From: an uncultured Collinsella sp.
GTDB taxonomy: Bacteria > Actinomycetota > Coriobacteriia > Coriobacteriales > Coriobacteriaceae
Assembly (NCBI GenBank): GCA_900540935.1
Contig: UQHW01000001.1
Span: forward strand, 78,962-142,961
Reading direction: 5' to 3'
Length of the DNA: 64,000 nucleotides
Under the pieces are notes generated by a model, which made no database searches, had not been told where the DNA came from, and was given only the letters and a program-made list of their open reading frames with translations. Within the stretch, counting starts at the first letter, position 1. Each line of letters begins with the position of its first letter. Positions 25,292 to 33,203 of this stretch are shown piece by piece. The translations under genes were made by a program, and so were the position numbers.

Positions 25292-25894
25292 CTAGCAGGC
25301 AGGCTCGGCGTCCATGCTCTCGGCAACGTCATTGACGGCATCGGCAACGGAAGCGCCAGGCATGCGCACGAGCTCCATATGCCGCTCTTCAAAGACGGTT
25401 CCCATGGGGAAGGCGCGGCGGAAGACAAAGCGAGCAACCGGACCAGCCACTAGCAGGTTCCAAGGCAGGGCCATGATAAAGTTGCGCGGAATGTTGACGA
25501 GCCACATCATCGGCAGCGCCTGCAAATTGGCAAGCGGGCCGCCGGGCATATGGAACAGGCCTTCGCACGCGCCGTAGAGCGACATGATGATAACCATGGG
25601 AACAACCATGCAGGAGCTGACGGCGAGCGTCATGGCAAGCGGCGAGCTCTTGCCCGGCGTGACCAGGAATTTAAAGGCGAAGCCCTTAGCAAGGGGGCTG
25701 GCAACAAACCAGTCGCAGCACATGGCAAAAACGTAGGCAACGGGGAAGCCGAGCCACGCGGCGGCAACAACCTCGCCGTTGATGGCCCCATGCTGCAGGG
25801 CAACGTTGTAGATGCTCATCCAGAGCACCATGCAAAAGCACATGATAAAGGTGAACAGCAGGCTCTCTCGTTTGTTGATAGGCATAAAGGGCAT
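25292..25894 (-). CDS. DUF2798-type integral membrane protein
   Basis: A 200-residue protein with about four hydrophobic helices in two similar halves (LLFTFIMCFCMVLWMSIYN and MTLAVSSCMVVPMVIIMSLYG), the DUF2798 pattern. The start at 25894 follows AAAGGA. Function is unknown in the family. It is flanked by terminator hairpins on both sides, so it is a single transcription unit. Confidence 0.75.
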   Translation of the reverse strand: MPFMPINKRESLLFTFIMCFCMVLWMSIYNVALQHGAINGEVVAAAWLGFPVAYVFAMCCDWFVASPLAKGFAFKFLVTPGKSSPLAMTLAVSSCMVVPMVIIMSLYGACEGLFHMPGGPLANLQALPMMWLVNIPRNFIMALPWNLLVAGPVARFVFRRAFPMGTVFEERHMELVRMPGASVADAVNDVAESMDAEPAC

Positions 25895-25934
25895 GGTCCT
25901 TTCTGTGTTACGCCGCGGCACCACGCAACAAAAA

Positions 25935-25979
25935 CGGGCGGGCGAGATGGAGCTGTTGGGACTTCATCTCGCCCGCCCG
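25935..25979 (-). terminator. Strong terminator upstream of the DUF2798 gene
   Basis: A perfect 15-bp GC-rich stem (CGGGCGGGCGAGATG) followed on the minus strand by TTTTTGTTG. It ends only about 40 bases before the DUF2798 start, so it either stops read-through from thrE or acts as a leader attenuator. Confidence 0.8.
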
Positions 25980-26095
25980 CGATACGTGCGTCTGCGACTA
26001 CTTATGTGGTGGAACTACCCTAACACGAACGGCGCGCGCTTCGTAAGCGTTGAGTTTATGAAGATGCAGGGCACCAATAATCCCCCGACCCCATA

Positions 26096-26162
26096 AGTTG
26101 CGGTGGAATACGGACTGTTTTGACCCTTTAAGCAGCAATTCAGTCTCTATTTCACCGCAACT
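26096..26162. repeat. Dispersed palindromic element, copy A (most diverged)
   Basis: AGTTGCGGTGGAATACGGAC at the left pairs loosely with CTATTTCACCGCAACT at the right. The same arms occur at 50393-50459 and 53172-53250. Here the inner part has diverged. It lies between thrE and the DUF2798 gene. Confidence 0.8.
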
Positions 26163-26165
26163 CAT

Positions 26166-26198
26166 TTGGTGCAAAGTGACCTGTCCTCCTTGCACCAA
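26166..26198 (-). terminator. Hairpin abutting the thrE stop
   Basis: TTGGTGCAA and TTGCACCAA form a perfect 9-bp stem with a 15-base loop immediately after the thrE stop codon. No T-run follows, so it may act together with the next palindrome or protect the 3' end. Confidence 0.5.
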
Positions 26199-27767
26199 TT
26201 AGCTGGTGTGGCGCCAGCGAGGGTCGGTGAGTGTACGTGCCACACCCAGACCAACGGGCAAAAACGCCACGATGAGCACTGCACGCACAAACCAACCGAG
26301 CATATTGACCGTATCGAAGGTGCACATGTAGTACATCGAGCGATACAGATACAGGCCCGGCACCATAATGACAATTGATGGCACCGTGAGGGCGATACGT
26401 GGGTAGGTGAGCTTGACTTCGGCCAAGCTTGCCAGCAGCCCCGATACCAGCGCGCCGATAAACGCTGCCGCCTCGGGAGGCATTCCCGCGCTGAGGCCCA
26501 GGAAGGGAAGCATCGTCGGCGCATCGACGAGCGTAAGGCGCAAGGTATTGGACACGGCGCCGATCAGCCCAGCTGCCGCGGCCATCTTTACCGGGCTGTT
26601 GAACATCACCGAGAAGCCGAATACGCCAACGAAGCTCATCACCACGCGCAGGAGCGTAAGAGCAAGCGGCGAAAGGCCGAGCGGGGCAAAATCATCCGGT
26701 GCCAGCCCCACACATTCGGCAACCATCCAACCTACGAGGGTCGCCATCACAATAATCGACACAGCATACGAAAGACGTTCAATGCCGCTTCGCATATCGA
26801 GCTTAGCGATGTCGAGGCCTGCCGTAATGAGGGGAAAGCCGGGAATCACAAAGAGCATGGCGCCGATATAGCCTTCTTGGTGCGACATTGCCCCCGGTAT
26901 GACCTGGCCAAGGCCGAGCAATGCCAGCAGATACGAAACGCAAGCGAGCGCAACACCAGTCGTCAGCGCGCTAAACTGGCCAAGACCCTGCTTGAGAATA
27001 TGGGAGCGAGCAAAGTTACCGACACCAGCGCCCACGAATGCGCAGGCCATCTCGATAGGGCCGCCGCCGAGCAAGAAGACGAAGGCGCCGCAAGCACAGG
27101 CTGCCGCAAGGCCCTGTTGCCAGGAAGCGTAATCGGGCTTCGAGCTCTCAACGGTCTTGAGCATCTCGTGGTATTCGTGCACGGTAAACCGGCGCCCATA
27201 CGTCTCGATTTCCTTTAAGAAGCTCTCCATCATCCAAATGCGATGGGTATTGACTCCCGTTGTGGGCAGGCTGACAACCTCGTTAAAGCAGTGGCCATCT
27301 TCGATGCAGGTGCACTCAAACGACAGAAGACTCAGGTCGACGTGAATCGTGACGCCGAGCACAGCGGCAACACGATTCATGGTATCGCGCACGCGCCAGG
27401 CACCCGTTCCGCTTGCCAGCATAAGCATGCCGGTGCGGCAGATGATGGATGACTTATCGGTGAGCGGCGCATCGACGGCAAGCTCATCGCCTGCCGTCAC
27501 GATCTGGCGCCAGTCAGTTTTCATATGGAGTGCACCGGCACGAGCGCCGTGGTGCATAGGGACTCTCGAAAGCAGCGAGTCCAGGCGCGAAGACTGTGGG
27601 GGCTCCGTTGATTCGCCCTCGTCCTCGTTGGGCTCTTCATCGACCAGATCAAAGGAATCAAGCGGCGCTGGCTCGCGACGATCGATTAGCTCCTCATCCT
27701 CATCATCAAAGTAGTTGAACTGATCGAGCATGTCCTCTTCGATTGCACGCTCGCTCGCGTCGTCCAT
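26199..27767 (-). CDS. Threonine/serine exporter ThrE family
   Basis: A 522-residue membrane protein. About 110 acidic, poorly conserved residues precede the ThrE cytosolic domain (ICRTGMLMLASGTGAWRVRD, CIEDGHCFNEVVSLPTTGVN), followed by about ten membrane segments covering both the ThrE (DUF1212) and ThrE_2 (DUF3815) halves, as in the full-length Corynebacterium exporter. It uses the membrane potential to expel Thr/Ser in C. glutamicum; the same role is inferred. The start has AAAGGAG upstream. Confidence 0.88.
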   Translation of the reverse strand: MDDASERAIEEDMLDQFNYFDDEDEELIDRREPAPLDSFDLVDEEPNEDEGESTEPPQSSRLDSLLSRVPMHHGARAGALHMKTDWRQIVTAGDELAVDAPLTDKSSIICRTGMLMLASGTGAWRVRDTMNRVAAVLGVTIHVDLSLLSFECTCIEDGHCFNEVVSLPTTGVNTHRIWMMESFLKEIETYGRRFTVHEYHEMLKTVESSKPDYASWQQGLAAACACGAFVFLLGGGPIEMACAFVGAGVGNFARSHILKQGLGQFSALTTGVALACVSYLLALLGLGQVIPGAMSHQEGYIGAMLFVIPGFPLITAGLDIAKLDMRSGIERLSYAVSIIVMATLVGWMVAECVGLAPDDFAPLGLSPLALTLLRVVMSFVGVFGFSVMFNSPVKMAAAAGLIGAVSNTLRLTLVDAPTMLPFLGLSAGMPPEAAAFIGALVSGLLASLAEVKLTYPRIALTVPSIVIMVPGLYLYRSMYYMCTFDTVNMLGWFVRAVLIVAFLPVGLGVARTLTDPRWRHTS

Positions 27768-28001
27768 ACAGGGGCTCCTTTCCTACCGACTAACCCCCAT
27801 CCTAGGCAGCAACGGCTAAAGGAAACATAAAAGAGACGACTATCAAAACAAGGACTGTCCCCAACTGCCGGCAGAGACGATATGAGCAGGACATAAAAAC
27901 ATTGAGAGCCCCTGCTGCATGAAAGACCGCGGATTAGGCCGACAATGGTGAGTGTCTAATCCAACCGTGGCGGCCACGCCGCATTCATGGAAGGGGCTCC
28001 C

Positions 28002-28505
28002 ATGCTCGATACTACCACCTTCGTCGGCCTCGACGTCCACGCCCGCTCGATAAAGGCAGTCTCCCTCGACGTCATGACCGGGGAGGTGCGCTGCGCGACC
28101 TTCGGCTACGACGCCGGGGCAGTCGCGGAGTGGGTGCGGTCCGTGGACCCAAAGGCCAGGTGCGTGTACGAATCCGGGGTCACGGGGTTCGACCTGCAGA
28201 AGAGGCTCTCCGGCCTCGGGGTCGACTGCGTGGTCGGCGCCGTCTCGAAGATGATCAAGCCCAGCGCGGACAGGCGCAGGAAGAACGACCGCAACGACGC
28301 CGAGTTCCTCGCCCGCATGCTGTCGGTCGGCAACGTGGTCGAGGTGTGGGTCCCCGACGACGAGTGCGAGGCCGCCCGCGACCTGACCAGGGCGCTCGAG
28401 GACGCGAGGGACGACCTCTCGCGCTCGAAGCAGCGGCTCTCCAAGTTCCTGCTCAGGCACGGGCTCGTCTTCGACGAGAGGACGCCCATGGCCGAGGAGG
28501 CGTAG
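28002..28505 (+). pseudogene. IS110-family transposase, N-terminal DEDD domain only
   Basis: Codes for 167 residues where intact proteins have 340-420. The RuvC-like DEDD residues are present in FVGLDVHA, CVYESGVTG and KKNDRNDAEFLARM, but the frame ends in PMAEEA and the C-terminal Tnp20 domain with the catalytic serine is missing from the downstream sequence. Arginine is often AGG, unlike the CGC/CGT of neighbours, a sign of foreign origin. An upstream in-frame ATG at 27987 is possible. Not expected to transpose on its own. Confidence 0.85.
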
Positions 28506-28759
28506 GGGGCCGGTCCCCCGCGCATAAGCCGATCACCCCGGAAGCGGTTCGATCCGAAGCCGTTGAGGCGAACCTCAGGTCCCTTTTCTGCGAGCGCCCA
28601 GGGCGCCACACGCGTGCACAGACTGTCGGTTCGACGAAGAAGCCTCAGCCGTAGCAACGGATTGCCCAGCGAGAGATCGCCACGGGCGGATATTAAACTG
28701 CAAAGACGAGCGTCGGGAAGACACGCCGAGGTCGCCGCGGACGGGCTGATATAGGGAGA
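28506..28759. other. Gene-free remainder of the IS110 remnant
   Basis: This stretch has no credible ORF on either strand. It is presumed to be scrambled right-end material of the element, as it lies inside the inverted repeats. No second match to the transposase C-terminus could be read in any frame. Confidence 0.4.
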
Positions 28760-28791
28760 GGGCCTGACCCCATATCGTTGGGGCCAGGCCC
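28760..28791. terminator. Hairpin near the IS110 right end
   Basis: GGGCCTGACCCC pairs with GGGGCCAGGCCC (one mismatch), followed by GATTTTG on the plus strand. It could stop transcription leaving the element. Confidence 0.6.
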
Positions 28792-28849
28792 GATTTTGCC
28801 TCTTGACAATGTCCTGCTCATATTAAAAGGAACGTCCCCAACTGCCGGA

Positions 28850-29644
28850 TTAGGCGAGGCTCTCCAGCACGCGACGGAGCTCCTGTTGGACGGCGTGGTC
28901 GCGGTTACGACCCACCACGCGATCGGCAACGGCCTTGAGCGCGGGGCGCGCGTTTTCCATCGCGCAGCCCGTGCCGACAAAGCGAATGATCTCATAGTCG
29001 TTCATCGAGTCGCCAAACGCCATGACCTCGTCGCGCCCAATGCCGTAATGCTCCGCAAGCTGCGCGATGCCCGAGGCCTTCGACACGCCGGGCTGCATGG
29101 CGTCGATCCACGCGTTGCCCGAAGGCGCAAAGGTAAAGAGCTGACCGAGCTCGCGCTGTAGCACGTAGGCGCTGTCCATAACGGCACCGTCGTCGCAAAA
29201 GATGCTCGCCTTGATGATATTTACGCTGGGATCGGGCAGCTCCCAAATACGCTCGGCATTGGGAAGGTCCTTATCGACCTCACACACGAACTTGCACTCG
29301 TCATCGAGCAAAAAGGACTTGGTTCGGTCAAAGAGTGCAAGATGCAGATTGGGAAACGTCGCGACGGCCTGGGCGAGCTTTCGAATCGCCAGGTGCGAAT
29401 ATACCTCGCGGTCTACCATTTTGCCGTCGGCGTAGACCTGGGCACCGTTAGCTGCGACAAAGTCCATCTTGTCGCGAACGGGCGCAAAGAACTCACACAG
29501 GCGATCGTAGCGGCGACCTGACGATGCGGCAAAATACACGCCATGCTCGCGTAGCGCCAAAATCAGTTCGTAGGTCTCGGGAGGCACCTGGCTGTTTTCG
29601 TCAAGCAACGTGCCGTCCATATCGGATGCAATCAGTTTAAACAT
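28850..29644 (-). CDS. Cof-type HAD-IIB phosphatase
   Basis: A 264-residue HAD hydrolase of the YbiV/Cof class. Motif I DMDGTLLDE, motif II ASSGRR, motif III K in the KASGIAQL region, and motif IV FGDSMNDYE are intact; the large C2B cap lies between. These enzymes dephosphorylate sugar phosphates or FMN; the substrate is not assignable. The start overlaps a hairpin that would hide its ribosome site (29651-29710). Confidence 0.9.
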   Translation of the reverse strand: MFKLIASDMDGTLLDENSQVPPETYELILALREHGVYFAASSGRRYDRLCEFFAPVRDKMDFVAANGAQVYADGKMVDREVYSHLAIRKLAQAVATFPNLHLALFDRTKSFLLDDECKFVCEVDKDLPNAERIWELPDPSVNIIKASIFCDDGAVMDSAYVLQRELGQLFTFAPSGNAWIDAMQPGVSKASGIAQLAEHYGIGRDEVMAFGDSMNDYEIIRFVGTGCAMENARPALKAVADRVVGRNRDHAVQQELRRVLESLA

Positions 29645-29650
29645 AGAAAA

Positions 29651-29710
29651 GCTCCCTTCGGGCTTGTTGGAATCGAACGTGTATCCAATTCCAACGTACC
29701 CAAAGGGAGC
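29651..29710 (-). promoter_or_regulatory. Hairpin sequestering the HAD gene ribosome site
   Basis: On the minus strand GCTCCCTT-GGG and TTGGAAT at the left pair with ATTCCAA, CCC and AAGGGAGC at the right. The right arm contains the only good Shine-Dalgarno (AAGGGAG), and the ATG is just 7 bases beyond. The stem also resembles a terminator (followed by TTTTC). Confidence 0.6.
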
Positions 29711-29812
29711 TCAGGTAAGACTCCGCGGGCGCAAACGTTACATGGACCTAGCAAATAGCACACGCGCGCCAGAGGTCCCACGGTCGCAGCGTCAGGCGAC
29801 ACGTCAAAGAGT

Positions 29813-29857
29813 GTCCCCAATGACTAGTCGTTTAAGAACGTCCCCAATGACTAGTCG
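29813..29857. repeat. Two direct 18-bp copies at the adenine deaminase gene end
   Basis: GTCCCCAATGACTAGTCG occurs at 29813-29830 and 29840-29857; the second copy contains the last codons and stop of the gene. This is a small duplication of the gene's 3' end with the motif TGGGGAC. Confidence 0.8.
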
Positions 29858-31671
29858 GCGTAGGTGAAGGTGGTGACGTCGAACATGCCCTCGGGACGGA
29901 TGCGGAGCGTCGGGATCACCGGCAGGGGCAGGAAGATGATGCCCATGATGGGGTCGAGCGGCGGCTCGATGCCCATGGCGCGCGCCTTGACCATAAAGTC
30001 GTCGTGCTGCGCGGCGACATCCTCGGCCGTACCCTCGCTCATCAGACCACCAAGCGCCAGCGGAATGCGCGCCACGACCTCGCCGTTGCGCACCAGCACG
30101 TGGCCGCCCTGGCCCACGGCCTCGACAGCCGCCATCATATCTGCCGCGTTATCGCCCACCACACACACGTTGTGCGAATCGTGGCCGATCGTGGAGGCGA
30201 TGGCGCCGCCCGTGATGGTAAAGCCACGCACCCAGCCGCGACCGATATGCTTGCCGACCAGGCCCAGACCAGCGGGGCCGTCACCGTCCGCACCCTCAGC
30301 CTGCAGAGACACGCCGCGACCATGACGCTCGATCAGCATGATGCGGCGCAGGCCCTCGGCCGTCTCGGGACGGGCCATGCCGGTAATCGCCTTGCCCGGC
30401 ACCACGTCAATCACGGCCTCGCCCGGCTTAAAGGCATAGTCGAACACGTCGAGCGAAAGCTCGGGCAGTTTAACGGAGGCGCGCAGCTCATCGGCAAGGG
30501 CTGCAACCTCGGCAGTCTCGGGCGCAACCTCGCCCACAAAGGTGCCGTCCTGCGCCACCAGAGCACCGGCGGCATAGACACGATGCGGAGCCTTGGCAAA
30601 GGTCAGGTCGTCGAGCACCAGCAGGTCGGCACGCTTGCCCGGCGCGATGGCGCCACGTAGCTCGTGCGGGTCACGGCAGCCGTGATCCAGGCCAAACGCC
30701 TCGGCCGTGGACAGGGACGCCATAGAGATAGCAACCACGGGGTCAATACCGGCCTCGATAGCCACGCGGCAGGCATTGTCGATCATGCCGGTCGAAAGCG
30801 CATCGGAGGGAGCGCGGTCGTCGGTCGCAAAACAGCAGCGGCGGGCGCGGGCGGGGTTCTCCAACAGCATCGGCGACAAGTTGGCAAGGTCGTGGCTACA
30901 CGTACCCTCGCGCAGCATCACATACATGCCGCGGGACAGCTTATCGAGCGCCTCCTCGGGGATCGTCGACTCGTGGTCGGCGATAATGCCCGCCGCGGCA
31001 TAGGCGTTGAGGTCCTTGCCGGCGACAAGTGGCGCATGGCCGTCGACTTGCTTGGACGGCGTCTGGTTAGCAGCGTCGATACGAGCGCAGGTCTCGGGAT
31101 CGGCCATAAAGACGCCCGGCAGGTTCATCATCTCGCCGAGGCCAAAAACGTCGCCCGGATGCTCGGCAAAAAACGCCTGCATATCGGCGGCGGTAATGAC
31201 GGCACCGGCCTGCTCATCGGGCAGCGCGGGCACGCACGAGGGCATCATGTACTTGATGGAAATGGGGGCGCGACGGCCGTCCTCGATCATAAAGCGCAGG
31301 CCGTCCAGGCCGGAAACGTTGGCGATCTCGTGGCTGTCGGCAATGGCGGTGGTAGTACCGCGCGTCGCGGCCATGCGAGCATACTCGGCGGGACGGATGT
31401 TCGAAGACTCGATATGCAGATGCCCGTCAATAAAACCGGGAGCGAGATAGCGACCCTGGCAGTCGATGACCTCAGTTGCCTCGTAGGTGCCAGCAGCATC
31501 GTCGCGACCATCGTAGAGCAAGCCGACGATCACACCGTCCTTGACGGCAACGCTACCGGGCGCCACACGCTGGCCATACACGTCGACGATCTGCGCATTG
31601 GTAAACAGCGTGTCGACGGGCACGCAACCCTCGGCGGCCTCGATCACAGTCCTCATGACCTCAACGGGCAT
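29851..31671 (-). CDS. ade: Adenine deaminase
   Basis: A 606-residue metal-dependent amidohydrolase converting adenine to hypoxanthine. PGFIDGHLHIES, the HGR-type and the C-terminal SSIGHDSHN-like segment (STIGHDSHNVCVVG) mark the Ade family rather than other amidohydrolases. The start at 31671 follows AAAGGAGT; the frame back to 31815 has no ribosome site. The product could supply hypoxanthine to purine salvage or to the purine breakdown pathway suggested at 50-60 kb. Monocistronic. Confidence 0.93.
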   Translation of the reverse strand: MPVEVMRTVIEAAEGCVPVDTLFTNAQIVDVYGQRVAPGSVAVKDGVIVGLLYDGRDDAAGTYEATEVIDCQGRYLAPGFIDGHLHIESSNIRPAEYARMAATRGTTTAIADSHEIANVSGLDGLRFMIEDGRRAPISIKYMMPSCVPALPDEQAGAVITAADMQAFFAEHPGDVFGLGEMMNLPGVFMADPETCARIDAANQTPSKQVDGHAPLVAGKDLNAYAAAGIIADHESTIPEEALDKLSRGMYVMLREGTCSHDLANLSPMLLENPARARRCCFATDDRAPSDALSTGMIDNACRVAIEAGIDPVVAISMASLSTAEAFGLDHGCRDPHELRGAIAPGKRADLLVLDDLTFAKAPHRVYAAGALVAQDGTFVGEVAPETAEVAALADELRASVKLPELSLDVFDYAFKPGEAVIDVVPGKAITGMARPETAEGLRRIMLIERHGRGVSLQAEGADGDGPAGLGLVGKHIGRGWVRGFTITGGAIASTIGHDSHNVCVVGDNAADMMAAVEAVGQGGHVLVRNGEVVARIPLALGGLMSEGTAEDVAAQHDDFMVKARAMGIEPPLDPIMGIIFLPLPVIPTLRIRPEGMFDVTTFTYAD

Positions 31672-31835
31672 ACATACTCCTTTAACCGTAGAAAAAAGCT
31701 GCGGAGCGGACAGACCTTCACCGCAGCAAACCAATAGCCATTGTATGCCCAAACGATGGGTCAACAATACGCCTCTCCGCTTAACGGCACCGCCAAATAA
31801 TCCCTCCGTCCCCAAGGGATCATCGTAATCAAAAA

Positions 31836-31866
31836 GGCCGCAGCCGGAATCATTCCGGCTGCGGCC
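31836..31866 (-). terminator. Terminator of tyrS
   Basis: A perfect 15-bp palindrome (GGCCGCAGCCGGAAT) with a 1-base centre; the minus strand continues TTTTTGATT. It is 29 bases after the tyrS stop. Confidence 0.9.
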
Positions 31867-31895
31867 CTATTGCACATGTTAGGTTGACCTACTTG

Positions 31896-33107
31896 CTAGA
31901 CCAACTTGAAGCCCTTGCGCTTGCCTACGGAGAGGGTGTCGCCCAGCTTGAGGGCGCTGGGGTCGATGTTGTAGCTCTTGGGAGCCACGGCCTCGCCGTT
32001 GATCTTGACACCGCCGCCGTCGATATCGCGACGGGCCTGACCGGCGCTCGCCGAAAGACCCAGGTCCTTAAGCAGGCCGGCAAGGTAGATCTGGCCCTCG
32101 TCGTTGACGATCAGCTCAACGTGCTTCTCGGGGAAGTCGGCAAGCTGGCCCTCCTTGAACACGCGGTCGAACTCGGCCTGAGCCTCGTCGCCGGCGCCGG
32201 CGCCATGGTAGGTGTCGCACAGGTCGCGGCCCAGAGCGCGCTTGAGCTCATAGGGGTCGGCGGAGCCGTCAGCCAGGGCAGCGTCGATCTTGTCGACCTC
32301 GGCCGGGGTGAGCGAGCTAGCCAGGCGGTAGTACTTGCCGATCATCTCGTCGGGAATGGACATGGTCTTGCCGAACATATCCTTGGGAGCATCGGTCAGA
32401 CCGATGTAGTTGCCGTAGGACTTGGACATCTTGCGCACGCCATCGGTGCCCTCGAGCAGCGGCATGGTAAGCGCGATCTGCGGCTCCATGCCCATCTTCT
32501 CCATGAGCTCGCGGCCGGCGAGCAGGTTGAAGAGCTGGTCGGTGCCGCCCATCTCCACGTCGGCCTTGATCTGCACGGAGTCGAAGGCCTGCATCACGGG
32601 GTACAGGAACTCGTGCAGGGCAATCGGCGTCTGGGACTGGTAGCGCTTGGTAAAGTCGTCGCGCTCGAGGATGCGGGCGACGGTGAACTTGGAGCACACC
32701 TGCAGCAGGCCGGCCAGATCCATCGACAGGATCCAGTCGCCGTTGTGCACGATGGTGGTCTTCTCGGGATCCAGGATCTTCATGGCCTGGCTCACGTAGG
32801 TCTCGGCGTTAGCCTCGATCTGCTCCTGCGAAAGCTGCGGGCGGGTGGAGTTCTTGCCCGACGGGTCGCCGATCAGCGCGGTGCCGTTGCCGATGATGAG
32901 GGTGACGTTGTGACCCAGATCCTGGAACTGGCGCATCTTGCGCAGGGGCACGGCATGGCCCAGGTGCAGGTCGGGGCTGGTGGGATCGACGCCGAGCTTG
33001 ATGTTGAGGGGCTCGCCCTTCTCAAGCTTCTTGCGAAGGTCGGCCTCGGGGACGATCTTAGCAGCGCCCGAGGTGATGATACGCATTTGCTCGTCAACAG
33101 ACAGCAT
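31896..33107 (-). CDS. tyrS: Tyrosyl-tRNA synthetase
   Basis: A 403-residue class I synthetase of the TyrZ-like subgroup (GVDPTSPDLHLGHAVPLRK with HLGH as the HIGH motif; KMSKSYGNY). A C-terminal S4 RNA-binding domain (GLSASAGQARRDIDGGGVK) is present. The start at 33107 follows AAAGGAGG. No T-box leader is visible; the gap to the next gene is only 96 bases. Confidence 0.96.
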   Translation of the reverse strand: MLSVDEQMRIITSGAAKIVPEADLRKKLEKGEPLNIKLGVDPTSPDLHLGHAVPLRKMRQFQDLGHNVTLIIGNGTALIGDPSGKNSTRPQLSQEQIEANAETYVSQAMKILDPEKTTIVHNGDWILSMDLAGLLQVCSKFTVARILERDDFTKRYQSQTPIALHEFLYPVMQAFDSVQIKADVEMGGTDQLFNLLAGRELMEKMGMEPQIALTMPLLEGTDGVRKMSKSYGNYIGLTDAPKDMFGKTMSIPDEMIGKYYRLASSLTPAEVDKIDAALADGSADPYELKRALGRDLCDTYHGAGAGDEAQAEFDRVFKEGQLADFPEKHVELIVNDEGQIYLAGLLKDLGLSASAGQARRDIDGGGVKINGEAVAPKSYNIDPSALKLGDTLSVGKRKGFKLV

Positions 33108-33203
33108 TGGGTATCCTCCTTTTGCTATAGCACCCTCGCCGGATACGGCGGTGCTGGAAGTCCATAAACTCTCATATGATAACAAACTGACGCGACGCGG
33201 CAC

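Larger units (their letters stand above)
27880..28823 (+). mobile_element. Decayed IS110/IS1111-family insertion
   Basis: A perfect 15-bp inverted pair ATATGAGCAGGACAT (27880-27894) and ATGTCCTGCTCATAT (28809-28823) bounds a 944-base segment holding a truncated IS110 transposase. Outside the ends lies a 15-bp direct repeat GTCCCCAACTGCCGG (27857-27871 and 28834-28848). Sub-terminal inverted repeats are typical of the IS1111 subgroup; intact elements are about 1.3-1.5 kb, so an internal deletion is inferred. Confidence 0.7.

Noticed and set aside
31884..33167. 427-codon plus-strand frame opposite tyrS
   Set aside because: Antisense shadow; the composition is Leu/Val/Gly/Asp-rich as expected from reversed codons.
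33108..33203. T-box leader for tyrS
   Set aside because: The gap is only 96 bases and no AGGGTGGNACCGCG-like T-box sequence or antiterminator is present.
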